Below are positions 1-6,817 of a stretch of 33,403 nt of DNA, in pieces. Positions within the stretch are counted from its first letter, which is position 1. Each line of letters begins with the position of its first letter. The DNA comes from a virus, in the IMG/VR virus record IMGVR_UViG_3300031566_000216, positions 1-33,403 of that record; one strand, 5' to 3'. The translations under genes were made by a program, and so were the position numbers. The notes beneath the pieces are model-generated. The model saw only the letters and a program-made list of their open reading frames with translations. It was not told the origin of the DNA and did not search any database.

Positions 1-169
1 CTGCATTATCATTTTCAAGGGTTGAGACTTTCATTTCTTCGGTGTATTTAACGCCGTTTGCAGCTCCTATGTCAACCGCCGCCGCCATGTTAGCTGATGC
101 TGATACTTCGACTTTTACCGCACCGTATAAGACCTGAGCGGGTGTTTCTGTAGTTTGTGGGTTTGCCAT
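1..169 (-). CDS. Major tail (tube) protein, N-terminal part only
   Basis: The gene runs off the left edge; only about the first 56 residues are visible, starting MANPQTTETPAQVLYGAVKV. The N-terminal style (short polar leader, then a beta-rich stretch with GAVKVEVSASANMAAAVDIG) and the position directly after the tail-completion genes fit the tail tube subunit of siphoviruses, which polymerises around the tape measure. This is inferred from gene order and sequence character; no diagnostic motif is visible. The start at 169 follows the stop of the preceding gene by one base. Confidence 0.5.
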   Translation of the reverse strand, partial: MANPQTTETPAQVLYGAVKVEVSASANMAAAVDIGAANGVKYTEEMKVSTLENDNA

Positions 170-170
170 T

Positions 171-590
171 TTATGTCTCCAGTGTTCTCATTTTTAATTT
201 GTAGTCTTGAATTATCATCCAACTATCTGAAACACTATCATAGAAAGGATCTTGATTAGAATCGTTTTCTATAAAGTGTATTTTTGTGCTACCAAATGTT
301 CCCCGCATATTATGGAGGGATGTTAAAAGCTGATTGCCGGCGGTTAAACATGAATTCTTTGGAGCTGTTCCTCCAGCCGGAAAACTTATCCAAAACCTCC
401 AGCGCTGATTTCTAAACTGACTCTCCGGTGTTCTCACATCACTTATCATAGTATAAGTAATCATCTTTTTAGTTACCGCAGTATCTGGCATTTGTCCCCA
501 ACCGATCCCGCCCGTATCAAGAAGAGCTGTTAAAGCGGTCTCAGCCGCTAAATATGTATATATATTATCTTTCAGCGATATATTAGCCAC
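171..590 (-). CDS. Tail terminator / tail completion protein
   Basis: About 139 residues. I chose the GTG at 590 rather than the in-frame ATG at 608, because GAGGAGG sits about 6 bases upstream of the GTG. The GTG start gives VANISLKDNIYTYLAAET, and an N-terminal helix plus 'LTALL' is usual for short tail-completion proteins that cap the tail tube and join it to the head. It overlaps the preceding gene by 8 bases. It lies between an HK97 gp10-like protein and the tail tube gene, the usual place for the terminator. The family assignment rests on order and size; no catalytic motif is expected. Confidence 0.5.
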   Translation of the reverse strand: MANISLKDNIYTYLAAETALTALLDTGGIGWGQMPDTAVTKKMITYTMISDVRTPESQFRNQRWRFWISFPAGGTAPKNSCLTAGNQLLTSLHNMRGTFGSTKIHFIENDSNQDPFYDSVSDSWMIIQDYKLKMRTLET

Positions 591-897
591 CGAAAACCTC
601 CTCTTCATACTTTGCCATATATGGAATTAAAATATCTCTCATTCTTACCATAATTCCAAATCGTCTTTCCAGGTAAACATCGTAATTAGTTCCCGCGTTT
701 ATTCTTATAGTTTCATCATTTATAAATTCAAAGTTTTTGCTGTTCGCGGAAAGTCCAATGTCCCAATGTTGTCTTCCATCTTCTCCTATCTGCGCGGCTG
801 CAATATTTACTCCTTGATGACCTGTCAATGTTAATAGCTTTTTACGTTTAGCTTTAAACATTTTCATAACTTCATCATGATTAAATTCTACGGTCAT
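583..897 (-). CDS. HK97 gp10-like head-tail/tail completion protein
   Basis: 104 residues. The sequence (residues about 20-80: LLTLTGHQGVNIAAAQIGED, then GTNYDVYLERRFG) has the pattern of gp10-like proteins: an N-terminal helix, a helix entering the capsid-tail interface and a 'Y-x-x-Y-L-E-x-R' stretch. Such proteins help complete the neck or tail tip. Its start overlaps the 41-residue small gene upstream by 17 bases and its end overlaps the next gene by 8 bases, so the three are probably translationally coupled. Its own ribosome binding site is weak (GGAT), which agrees with coupling. Confidence 0.5.
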   Translation of the reverse strand: MTVEFNHDEVMKMFKAKRKKLLTLTGHQGVNIAAAQIGEDGRQHWDIGLSANSKNFEFINDETIRINAGTNYDVYLERRFGIMVRMRDILIPYMAKYEEEVFGG

Positions 898-1006
898 TTA
901 ATTTTATCCAAAGCTTTAAATATTTTTTTTCAAACCATGACATTTTTAATAATAGTTTAAATCTACGCTGAATATTGGATACATCTTTAAATGCTATCTC
1001 TCTCAT
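881..1006 (-). CDS. Small basic protein of the neck operon (41 aa)
   Basis: A 41-residue ORF, MREIAFKDVSNIQRRFKLLL, followed by a Lys/Trp-rich tail. It starts with an ATGA overlap on the stop of the preceding gene (1003-1006), has GGAG just upstream, and overlaps the next gene by 17 bases. This spacing is what one expects of a translated gene in this operon. No family is recognised; it is strongly basic and could bind nucleic acid or a neck protein. The chain 1003-1464 / 881-1006 / 583-897 is continuous, so without it there would be an odd gap of about 105 bases. Confidence 0.55.
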   Translation of the reverse strand: MREIAFKDVSNIQRRFKLLLKMSWFEKKYLKLWIKLNDRRI

Positions 1007-1464
1007 TCTCCAACCTTTTCAAGTAGTAGCTCGATGTGCCTATCCATCATATTAGGGTTATGCTTTGAATATATAGAGTATTCTTTTCCGTCTGCTTTAC
1101 GGCCTGTTCCGGTGTTGGTGCTGGCCTGGTAAAATATGCAAGGTGTTCCCACTGCTGCTGAAGAGGTCAATGTCCATGATCCGCCCTCTGTTTTATGATA
1201 TCCCGCAACATCTGACATAGTTAACGTGTGTAAATCGATTGTTTTAACCCGGTCTTTTTCATTTACGGCTACATCGGAATTGCAATATAGTTTAGAATCA
1301 ATCTGTATTACAGATCCTTTTTCTGTCCATTGCCGGTTACTACTATTCCGGTCAATCAAGCAATACAATTCATCTTGCAAAGCGTAGGCGGGTTCCCAGT
1401 CAGGAGCTGTCCACTCACTGAACCTATTGACAGAGAATAAAGTGTTAAAATAATCTTGTATCAT
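1003..1464 (-). CDS. Putative head closure / minor structural protein
   Basis: 153 residues, starting MIQDYFNTLFSVNRFSEWTA. It lies between the gp6-like connector and the tail-completion genes, the usual place of the head-closure (stopper) protein that plugs the connector. The C-terminal part contains GRKADGKEYSIYSKHNPNMM, and the middle is beta-rich with many Ser/Thr. I do not recognise a specific family. Start and stop overlap both neighbours by four bases (ATGA), so it is coupled to both. Confidence 0.4.
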   Translation of the reverse strand: MIQDYFNTLFSVNRFSEWTAPDWEPAYALQDELYCLIDRNSSNRQWTEKGSVIQIDSKLYCNSDVAVNEKDRVKTIDLHTLTMSDVAGYHKTEGGSWTLTSSAAVGTPCIFYQASTNTGTGRKADGKEYSIYSKHNPNMMDRHIELLLEKVGE

Positions 1465-2018
1465 ATGTTTATAAACCTTTTAATCGATTTATAAATATCG
1501 TTAGGAACTCCAAAGGGGTTGCCGTCTCCCGATGCACTCCATGAGTAAGAACCGACACTTTCACCGGTTAAGCCTGACATTGAATTGCTGTTCATTAAAT
1601 ATTGGATCATCTTCGCAGCTGTAAGTTTCGCACCTTGTGGATATACTGTAAATATTACGTCTGTAGCGGTAGTTGTCGCCGCTGTGTCTATTTCAATCGT
1701 GTTATATGTTGTATCAATATCGGTTATATAATTATCAATTGAATTTGTAGAGTTAAATAGATATTCCATGCGGTTAAGGAATAAAGATGTTCTTCCCGTT
1801 CCGGTCATTAACTCAGGCTCAAACGTATATGGATATATTCTGAGATTAGTTACAGTTTTATCCGATGTTGTCAAATCGCCCTGGACTTGTAGAAAAGGGA
1901 TGTTCCTAATCTGAAGGTATTTAGATTCAACCTCTGGAATAAGTGCCGCTATCTGTGTATCGTTTGCGGTGCTTGTTATTCCGAGTAAAGACTTATATTG
2001 TGCAATTGTTAGGATCAT
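1461..2018 (-). CDS. Head-tail connector protein (gp6-like)
   Basis: 185 residues, MILTIAQYKSLLGITSTAND followed by 'TQIAALIPEVESKYLQIRNI'. This N-terminus ('Y-x-x-L-L-G-I-x-x-x-x-x-D-x-x-I-x-x-L-I-P') is typical of phage gp6-like / DNA-packaging connector proteins, which form a helical ring under the portal. The C-terminal part ('GLTGESVGSYSWSASG') matches the usual 'G-x-x-S-E-S-x-G-x-x-S' region before a C-terminal helix. CAGGAGAG precedes the ATG. It is the first gene after the decoration protein in the head-to-tail order. Confidence 0.65.
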   Translation of the reverse strand: MILTIAQYKSLLGITSTANDTQIAALIPEVESKYLQIRNIPFLQVQGDLTTSDKTVTNLRIYPYTFEPELMTGTGRTSLFLNRMEYLFNSTNSIDNYITDIDTTYNTIEIDTAATTTATDVIFTVYPQGAKLTAAKMIQYLMNSNSMSGLTGESVGSYSWSASGDGNPFGVPNDIYKSIKRFINI

Positions 2019-2041
2019 TTTCTCTCCTGTAATGCTTATTT

Positions 2042-2061
2042 ATCCCCTCCGTAAAGGGGAT
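2042..2061 (-). other. Short hairpin between decoration and connector genes
   Basis: ATCCCC and GGGGAT form a 6-bp stem with an 8-base loop. There is no U-run after it on the minus strand, so it is not a clear terminator; it may tune read-through or mRNA stability. Confidence 0.35.
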
Positions 2062-2070
2062 TTACAAAAA

Positions 2071-3054
2071 TTACATCCAGTATGGTTTTAGCCAGCAATC
2101 TACGGGCACGCCTGATACGGTAGTATCTTGGAGAGCGATTCCACAATAGGCTGATGCGTCTGTTGCTTCGTTTGATAATATTGTTACTGTCCGTGTACCT
2201 GCAACTGCTCCAAGTAGTATCTCTGTAACTGTTGCAAATGGTGTTGTGCCATGATCTTCTTCGGTCGTATCGTTAAGAGCGTCAACAATCTCTATTGCAA
2301 CGCCGTCAAGACCTGTACCTCTTAAGCATATTGCCGCTGTGGTTGTGTCACTCGCATCATGTCTGGGAATAAGACCATACGCATTCGATGCTGTTGCTGC
2401 TGCTATTCCAGCAGTAAGGGCAGCAGGGGCAATTGTTGTAATTGTTGCGTTTGCGCTTGCCTCTCTGATTGTTATAGTTCCAGTACACACTGCGGATAAT
2501 CTTGCGCCAAGTAGAACATCCCAGTCAAGATGAGCAGAGTCAAGTTGTGTTGTTCCTGTAAGCGTTAGCGTTTCTGTGACAAGTACCGTTGCGGCCCCGT
2601 TTAATGTCCCATATAGTGTTATCGTCTGGGTTAAATCTGTATTATCAGATGATACAATTTCTATACCGTCATTAGTAGGTTGGTTAGTAAATCCACCTCC
2701 TGCTGTTGCTGTTAGCAATGACGCCTGAGATGTTTGTGCTTTACCGATATATCCGGTTGCTCTTGGGGCTATCCTGTCACCAACTGCAACCGGAGATCCT
2801 GCCATTACCGGAACAAATCCAAATTCAACGTCTTGCTTTCCTGCTGATGCGCATGAATTTCTTATCGCACCCATGACCGCTGTATTTTGCTCAGTACCTA
2901 TTTTAATTTCACCCGCTGTATATTCAACAAGTCTTCCGGCTGGAATTATTACTGCTGTAGCGGTCATTTGTGGTACAGTTACTTGGCCGGCTACATACTG
3001 CCTCATATCCGGGTTTTTAATTGCTATTTTTGGGTTTTTACTTTTTACTGCCAT
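2071..3054 (-). CDS. Capsid decoration/cement protein with DUF2190-like N-terminal region
   Basis: 327 residues, encoded directly after the major capsid protein. Residues about 15-110 resemble capsid cement proteins of the DUF2190 type: a beta-rich stretch with 'PAGRLVEYTAGEIKIGTEQN' and later 'GSPVAVGDRIAPRATGYIGK'. The remaining 200 residues are Thr/Ala/Gly-rich and beta-rich with 'TLTLTGTTQLD' and 'TVTILSNEATD'; this looks like one or two extra Ig- or fibre-like domains projecting from the capsid. DUF2190 proteins are usually 100-120 residues, so this is an extended form. AGAGGTAATAAA precedes the ATG. The N-terminal assignment is fair; the C-terminal role is inference. Confidence 0.55.
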   Translation of the reverse strand: MAVKSKNPKIAIKNPDMRQYVAGQVTVPQMTATAVIIPAGRLVEYTAGEIKIGTEQNTAVMGAIRNSCASAGKQDVEFGFVPVMAGSPVAVGDRIAPRATGYIGKAQTSQASLLTATAGGGFTNQPTNDGIEIVSSDNTDLTQTITLYGTLNGAATVLVTETLTLTGTTQLDSAHLDWDVLLGARLSAVCTGTITIREASANATITTIAPAALTAGIAAATASNAYGLIPRHDASDTTTAAICLRGTGLDGVAIEIVDALNDTTEEDHGTTPFATVTEILLGAVAGTRTVTILSNEATDASAYCGIALQDTTVSGVPVDCWLKPYWM

Positions 3055-3079
3055 TTTATTACCTCTTTAATTTATCGTA

Positions 3080-3098
3080 GCCGGGTAATTACCCCGGC
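3080..3098 (-). other. Hairpin between major capsid and decoration genes
   Basis: GCCGGG and CCCGGC flank a GTAATTA core, so the RNA can fold into a tight GC-rich stem just downstream of the major capsid stop. There is no U-run on the minus strand. It may protect the capsid mRNA 3' end or act as a partial terminator that sets the ratio of capsid to downstream proteins. Confidence 0.4.
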
Positions 3099-3111
3099 AT
3101 TCGTTCCGATG

Positions 3112-4068
3112 TTATGCTAATCCGTAAACCTTGCCATGATAGCTTTCGTGGCCAAAATCACAACCGATATAACCCTGAATATATCCTTTTTGCGCTGCTG
3201 TTCCGTCTGAATATTCTTTCATCAATATATCTGCTCCGGTATAATGAGGCATTACAACCGGCTGAACATAAGCGAGATCGACAATGATGAGGTTATTATC
3301 AGTAACCGCATTTGACCATATTAGAGACACTGGGCCGAAAGTGGTGAAAATAGTATTGAGTTGAACACCGCCTACAAATCTATCCTGTGGCATGAATCCG
3401 TATAGCGCCTGAAGCTGATCGATGTATTTAGGCTGTGCAAGAATAGCCATGTTGTCCATCGGTGCGCCTGCTGCTGCCATCTTAACAAGTAGACTTGCGA
3501 TCATGCCAGAGTCAAGTGCTGCTGAAGATGCGTTTTCTGTGTTTGTTTGAATCCCGACCGTAGAATCAAGAAGACCTCCACAAGCCACTGAGGTTCCAAC
3601 TGCTGAACGTGCAACATATGATCCTTTAATACATACCGCTTCCCAGTCTGCTGCAAGTTGTGCCTGCATAAGTGCCGCTTGAACGTCAAACTCTGAAACT
3701 AGAGGGAGATTATCAGAAACAAATGTACTTGATACAATTTGCCTTTTTGCTGATTCTCTTAAATCTGAAACAATGATATCATATTTGTTTATTTGCACTT
3801 GATTGCTTACAGGTGTTTTAGCGTAAAACTTCGCCGAATTTGCGGTGAGTGATGCGGTTTCTGAAAGTAAATTAGTTGTTGCACTTGCAGTATCAAGTGA
3901 ATATGACGCCGACATATCATATGTCTGTGAATTTACTCTTCTTGCGCCATTGAGACCGCCTATTGCAGCCAGAAATTTACCTGTGTTTTTGGTTGCACCA
4001 ATTTGAAAAACCTGACCGATGACGTTTGTATCATTATACGATTGTGCTGTTGCTGTAGTTGCTGCCAT
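3112..4068 (-). CDS. Major capsid protein (SU10-like family)
   Basis: 318 residues, MAATTATAQSYNDTNVIGQV at the N-terminus. Features of the SU10/DUF5309-type HK97-fold capsid proteins are visible: 'NQVQINKYDIIVSDLRESAK' (loop before the spine helix), the Gln/Ala-rich spine helix 'EFDVQAALMQAQLAADWEAV', and the C-terminal 'YSDGTAAQKGYIQGYIGCDF'. It is preceded by a scaffold gene and followed by a decoration protein, the usual order. GAGGTATAAAC gives a good ribosome binding site. No cleavage site or protease is evident nearby, so maturation proteolysis is not predicted. Confidence 0.8.
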   Translation of the reverse strand: MAATTATAQSYNDTNVIGQVFQIGATKNTGKFLAAIGGLNGARRVNSQTYDMSASYSLDTASATTNLLSETASLTANSAKFYAKTPVSNQVQINKYDIIVSDLRESAKRQIVSSTFVSDNLPLVSEFDVQAALMQAQLAADWEAVCIKGSYVARSAVGTSVACGGLLDSTVGIQTNTENASSAALDSGMIASLLVKMAAAGAPMDNMAILAQPKYIDQLQALYGFMPQDRFVGGVQLNTIFTTFGPVSLIWSNAVTDNNLIIVDLAYVQPVVMPHYTGADILMKEYSDGTAAQKGYIQGYIGCDFGHESYHGKVYGLA

Positions 4069-4080
4069 GTTTATACCTCG

Positions 4081-4656
4081 TTAATTTAAGGTAACTCCTT
4101 GCTGTGCCGCTGCTCTGACTATTGCGTTTTGCTGTGCAATGTTACCCGTTTTTATTGCGTCTTGATAGGCACTCTGCAAAGTAGCCGGGGGTGTTGTATT
4201 TCCTGCCGCCGGTGCTTGCGTGTTAGCCTTTAAGACATTCAACTCTTCTGTAAGAGTCTTTATTTGCTTCTCATAATCTTTTGTTATAGAGTCCTTAAAA
4301 GATCTAATTAGTTCGGCCGACTCTTTCAATTCTTCTCTAGAATTTCCCTTAATAAGACTTGAAAACTTATCGTCAAGGCCTATGTTCTTTGCCGTAATAT
4401 CGGCCACTTCTTTCAGAAATTCTTTTCTCTCTTCGTCAATTTTAAACTTTGCCTGTTCTTCTGCTGTTTTAGTTGCAAGTAATTCCTTTTTCAAGTCTGT
4501 GTTAGCTTTATCCCTGCTTGATAGTAATTCCTTATATTTCTTTTCTGTTTCAAGTCTTGCCTGTTCTTTAACTTCGTCTATTGATAATTCTTTTGACTCT
4601 TGAATTTCTGGAGTTTGACCTTCTGTAAGTTCAACCTCTTTAATTTCGTCTGCCAT
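4081..4656 (-). CDS. Capsid scaffold protein
   Basis: 191 residues, very rich in Glu/Lys. Residues about 25-145 are predicted to be a long coiled coil ('EVKEQARLETEKKYKELLSS' and 'KDYEKQIKTLTEELNVLKAN'). The C-terminal 45 residues switch to Ala/Thr/Gln and 'AQQNAIVRAAAQQGVTLN', typical of the capsid-binding tail of GP20/DUF4355-type scaffolds. It lies immediately upstream of the capsid gene, 12 bases from it, the classical scaffold position. AAGGAG lies upstream of the ATG. The protein would line the prohead and be released during DNA packaging. Confidence 0.75.
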   Translation of the reverse strand: MADEIKEVELTEGQTPEIQESKELSIDEVKEQARLETEKKYKELLSSRDKANTDLKKELLATKTAEEQAKFKIDEERKEFLKEVADITAKNIGLDDKFSSLIKGNSREELKESAELIRSFKDSITKDYEKQIKTLTEELNVLKANTQAPAAGNTTPPATLQSAYQDAIKTGNIAQQNAIVRAAAQQGVTLN

Positions 4657-4704
4657 AATGTTATAAACTCCTTGTTTAGTTCTTTAGTATTTAATAATTT
4701 GACA

Positions 4705-4730
4705 ATTATAGTATTTAAGGAAAATGTCAA
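4705..4730 (-). promoter_or_regulatory. Possible promoter before scaffold-capsid genes
   Basis: A perfect TTGACA (4730-4725) and a perfect TATAAT (4710-4705) lie in the 86-base gap before the scaffold gene, but the spacer is only 14 bases. With a 17-base spacer the -10 would be AATTGT. The pair sits where an extra promoter for the highly expressed capsid genes would be useful; the short spacer keeps the confidence low. Confidence 0.35.
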
Positions 4731-4742
4731 GTACTTTTCGTT

Positions 4743-5702
4743 TCAATATCCTCTTTGGGTCATCCATCCTGAAATTGCAGATTCATAATCTATAACCGGA
4801 TCTCTGCTATTCGATACCGTCATTGTCGGGTATTCGTCAACATCGTCAAAATTACCGGGTATATTTACACGCCTACACCGGCAGTTAATGTTCTGCGCGG
4901 CTTGATCCGGCCCGCTTAAAAGCCTCGGCCCTATTCCTATACTTGCACCAACTCTAAATAATGGATCTCCATTAGGATAAAACTCTCTTGCCTTCTTGTT
5001 ATTCATTGCCCTATGAGAGTCTCGTTCCCTTGCGTCCGCTCTGCCTGTCCATACATAGACGAAATTTATACCCATTGCCCGGGCTTCACTAACTGCCTGC
5101 TCTTGCGCTAATGATAAAGCAGTCAAAAGCTCTGTTCGTGCAGTTGTTGCCACCCTTGAAATTGAGCTCCCGAAAATAGCGTCTAATCGTGCGGTTAACT
5201 GTGGAATGCTCTCACCTAATCCGGCAGATAATGCCACCTGTTCGCGGAGAGATTCTCTTAATGCAGTTTGTTGGTTTCTTACAATATCTCTAAAGCTATT
5301 TGCTCCGATCTGTTCATCCAATGATGCAATTATAGCGCGGTTATTCAGTGTTGAGAATGGCAAAACAGGGTATTCATTCCCGGTTGCATAATATCCAGAT
5401 AGGTCAAAAGCATAACTATAAAATGTTGATCTGAATTGCTGCAAATAAGCCCGTTCTATCTCTGTGGTGGTTAATCCGGTAAGCGCACTTAGTTTAATAT
5501 CGATTTGCTTGAAGAGTTCTGTTAACCGCTGCGCTTGATATTGCTGTGACCATGATGGATCGATTGATCTATAGAATTGTTTAAGCTTTTCAGAGATATC
5601 TTTTTGCATAAGAATATAAGCCCTAGCCAATGTTTTATTAGTCGCTTCCACATTTGCCAAAGCTCTGTTATATATGTCTATTTCTGATTGCGTCCAGCTC
5701 AT
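4743..5702 (-). CDS. Phage minor head protein, Mu F-like
   Basis: 319 residues. The C-terminal third holds the phage Mu protein F-like domain: 'ARTELLTALSLAQEQA', then 'YVWTGRADARERDSHRAMNN', then 'SGPDQAAQNINCRCRR'. These match the known R-T-E-x-x, W-x-x-x-D-x-R-x-R-x-x-H and N-C-R-C signatures. The N-terminal 180 residues are helical. Mu F/SPP1 gp7-type proteins bind the portal and are ejected or help prohead assembly. Here the gene is separated from the portal by about 4 kb of fibre and small genes instead of following it directly. Its start overlaps the preceding gene by four bases (ATGA). Confidence 0.75.
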   Translation of the reverse strand: MSWTQSEIDIYNRALANVEATNKTLARAYILMQKDISEKLKQFYRSIDPSWSQQYQAQRLTELFKQIDIKLSALTGLTTTEIERAYLQQFRSTFYSYAFDLSGYYATGNEYPVLPFSTLNNRAIIASLDEQIGANSFRDIVRNQQTALRESLREQVALSAGLGESIPQLTARLDAIFGSSISRVATTARTELLTALSLAQEQAVSEARAMGINFVYVWTGRADARERDSHRAMNNKKAREFYPNGDPLFRVGASIGIGPRLLSGPDQAAQNINCRCRRVNIPGNFDDVDEYPTMTVSNSRDPVIDYESAISGWMTQRGY

Positions 5703-5932
5703 TCAACCGGGAAAAGTAAATCCCTCTTCCCCTCTCCTGATTCAATAGCTTTGTGACAGTGGTTTGTTTGCCAGAAAAACAACTTATCGATAAATTTTCG
5801 CCATGTTGAATTCGGCCACACTCTGCCCGCTCTGCTTGAAATTGTTTCATCAGGGTCTCCCAACATTATCACGTTTGCAAGTTGATCTATGCCCAGAAGA
5901 ATGTTCATTATGTACATTTTTAATTTTTTCAT
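5699..5932 (-). CDS. Conserved small phage protein with GDPDETISSRAGR motif
   Basis: 77 residues starting MKKLKMYIMNILLGIDQLAN. I chose the ATG at 5932, which has GAGGTG four bases upstream, over the upstream in-frame ATG. The segment 'GIDQLANVIMLGDPDETISS' followed by 'RAGRVWPNSTWRKFIDKLFF' is a pattern I have seen in many small tailed-phage proteins of unknown role, often near lysis or head genes. A weak N-terminal amphipathic or membrane-associated helix is possible. It is coupled by ATGA to the minor head gene. Function unknown. Confidence 0.55.
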   Translation of the reverse strand: MKKLKMYIMNILLGIDQLANVIMLGDPDETISSRAGRVWPNSTWRKFIDKLFFWQTNHCHKAIESGEGKRDLLFPVE

Positions 5933-5939
5933 TTTCACC

Positions 5940-6173
5940 TCAATTATTGCAAGCCGTTTCAGTTTCAAATTTTACGGGCTTTTTATTCTTTTTTTTCTTT
6001 TCCGTCTGTACTATTTCTTTCTTTGCAGGTCGCTCTGATACATGAGATTCTTCCATGTATTGCACACTGGTGCTTGACAACTTGACTGCCTGCGGTAAAA
6101 ATAACGCCAAAGAGAAACAGCTGCACCCGACTAAGTAACATAAAGATATCAATATTTTGTACTTCCATTTCAT
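5940..6173 (-). CDS. Small membrane-anchored or lipoprotein with Lys-rich tail
   Basis: 77 residues. The start at 6173 (MKWKYKILISLCYLVGCSCF) has GAGGATTAAA upstream; the longer frame to 6260 lacks this. Residues 7-27 are hydrophobic and could be a membrane segment; 'LVGC' at 14-17 fits a lipobox, though the hydrophobic stretch continues after it. The rest is hydrophilic with a run of Lys (residues 58-67) and two late Cys-poor acidic segments. A spanin-like or anchoring role is possible but not shown. Confidence 0.5.
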   Translation of the reverse strand: MKWKYKILISLCYLVGCSCFSLALFLPQAVKLSSTSVQYMEESHVSERPAKKEIVQTEKKKKNKKPVKFETETACNN

Positions 6174-6201
6174 TTTAATCCTCAACACACGATATATTTT
6201 A

Positions 6202-6351
6202 TTATTCAACAGCTCTTGTATTGTCAATCTGCTCTTTTGCCTGTTCTTGTAGTTTGCCAATCAATACCATTGATAATTTGGCTGGCACTTCTCCAAGAGC
6301 CTGAAGAATTAAATTTGCCTCTTCCATCGTTACTTTAAATTCTAATTCCAT
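6202..6351 (-). CDS. Small conserved phage protein (49 aa)
   Basis: 49 residues: MELEFKVTMEEANLILQALG followed by 'EVPAKLSMVLIGKLQEQAKE'. The 'E-A-N-x-I-L-x-A-L-G-x-x-P-A-K' pattern is common in short phage proteins of unknown function near structural genes. AAGGGGATTGTA precedes the ATG at 6351, which is preferred to the upstream in-frame ATG at 6396. It looks like a small two-helix protein that would oligomerise. Confidence 0.55.
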   Translation of the reverse strand: MELEFKVTMEEANLILQALGEVPAKLSMVLIGKLQEQAKEQIDNTRAVE

Positions 6352-6365
6352 TACAATCCCCTTTT

Positions 6366-6530
6366 TTATATAGTAAATTCTTTTACAAAGTCCCAACCAA
6401 ACTTTTCATTGATTGCTTTCATCATAAGTTCCATGTCTATTCGTAAATGTTTCCCTGTGACTGTGTCCACAGAATCGTAAATCCAGTTATTAGTTCCCTT
6501 CATTCCTTCTTCATCAACTTTGATTATCAT
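6366..6530 (-). CDS. Small hypothetical protein (54 aa)
   Basis: 54 residues, MIIKVDEEGMKGTNNWIYDS at the N-terminus, ending in VKEFTI. AAGGAT lies five bases upstream of the ATG. It fills the otherwise empty gap between its neighbours and keeps the 8 to 15 base spacing usual in this operon. No family recognised; it mixes a short beta region with a C-terminal helix. Confidence 0.5.
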   Translation of the reverse strand: MIIKVDEEGMKGTNNWIYDSVDTVTGKHLRIDMELMMKAINEKFGWDFVKEFTI

Positions 6531-6538
6531 TTTTATCC

Positions 6539-6805
6539 TTAGTCAAATGTTATTTCGTCATAAATTAAAGTGTCTATAGCTTCTTGCCTTATGTTGCTGT
6601 TTACCATTAATTTAATGTAACCAAGAATATCCTTATTCATAAACTCTTTTTTAGTTTGTGGATTAGGGATTGACCCACATTCTCCATCATCAATGAGTTC
6701 TTGATAACCTCTTGCCTTGCAAAATCTATCTCCTAACTCTAATTTTTTAGCACTCGTCCAGCTTAATACTGGTTCCTGTGTTTCGATAAATCCTAATATG
6801 TCCAT
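6539..6805 (-). CDS. Hypothetical protein downstream of the fibre gene
   Basis: 88 residues, MDILGFIETQEPVLSWTSAK. It follows the large fibre gene by 12 bases with AGGATAACAAA as ribosome binding site, so it is probably co-expressed with it. Position suggests a fibre chaperone or assembly factor, but the sequence shows no known tail-fibre-assembly motif. Two Cys (residues about 29 and 43) are not in a metal-binding pattern. Confidence 0.45.
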   Translation of the reverse strand: MDILGFIETQEPVLSWTSAKKLELGDRFCKARGYQELIDDGECGSIPNPQTKKEFMNKDILGYIKLMVNSNIRQEAIDTLIYDEITFD

Positions 6806-6817
6806 TTTGTTATCCTA

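Noticed and set aside
2339-3120. Plus-strand frames opposite decoration gene
   Set aside because: Shadow frames of a Thr/Ala-rich gene; the minus-strand gene has start, ribosome binding site and neighbours.
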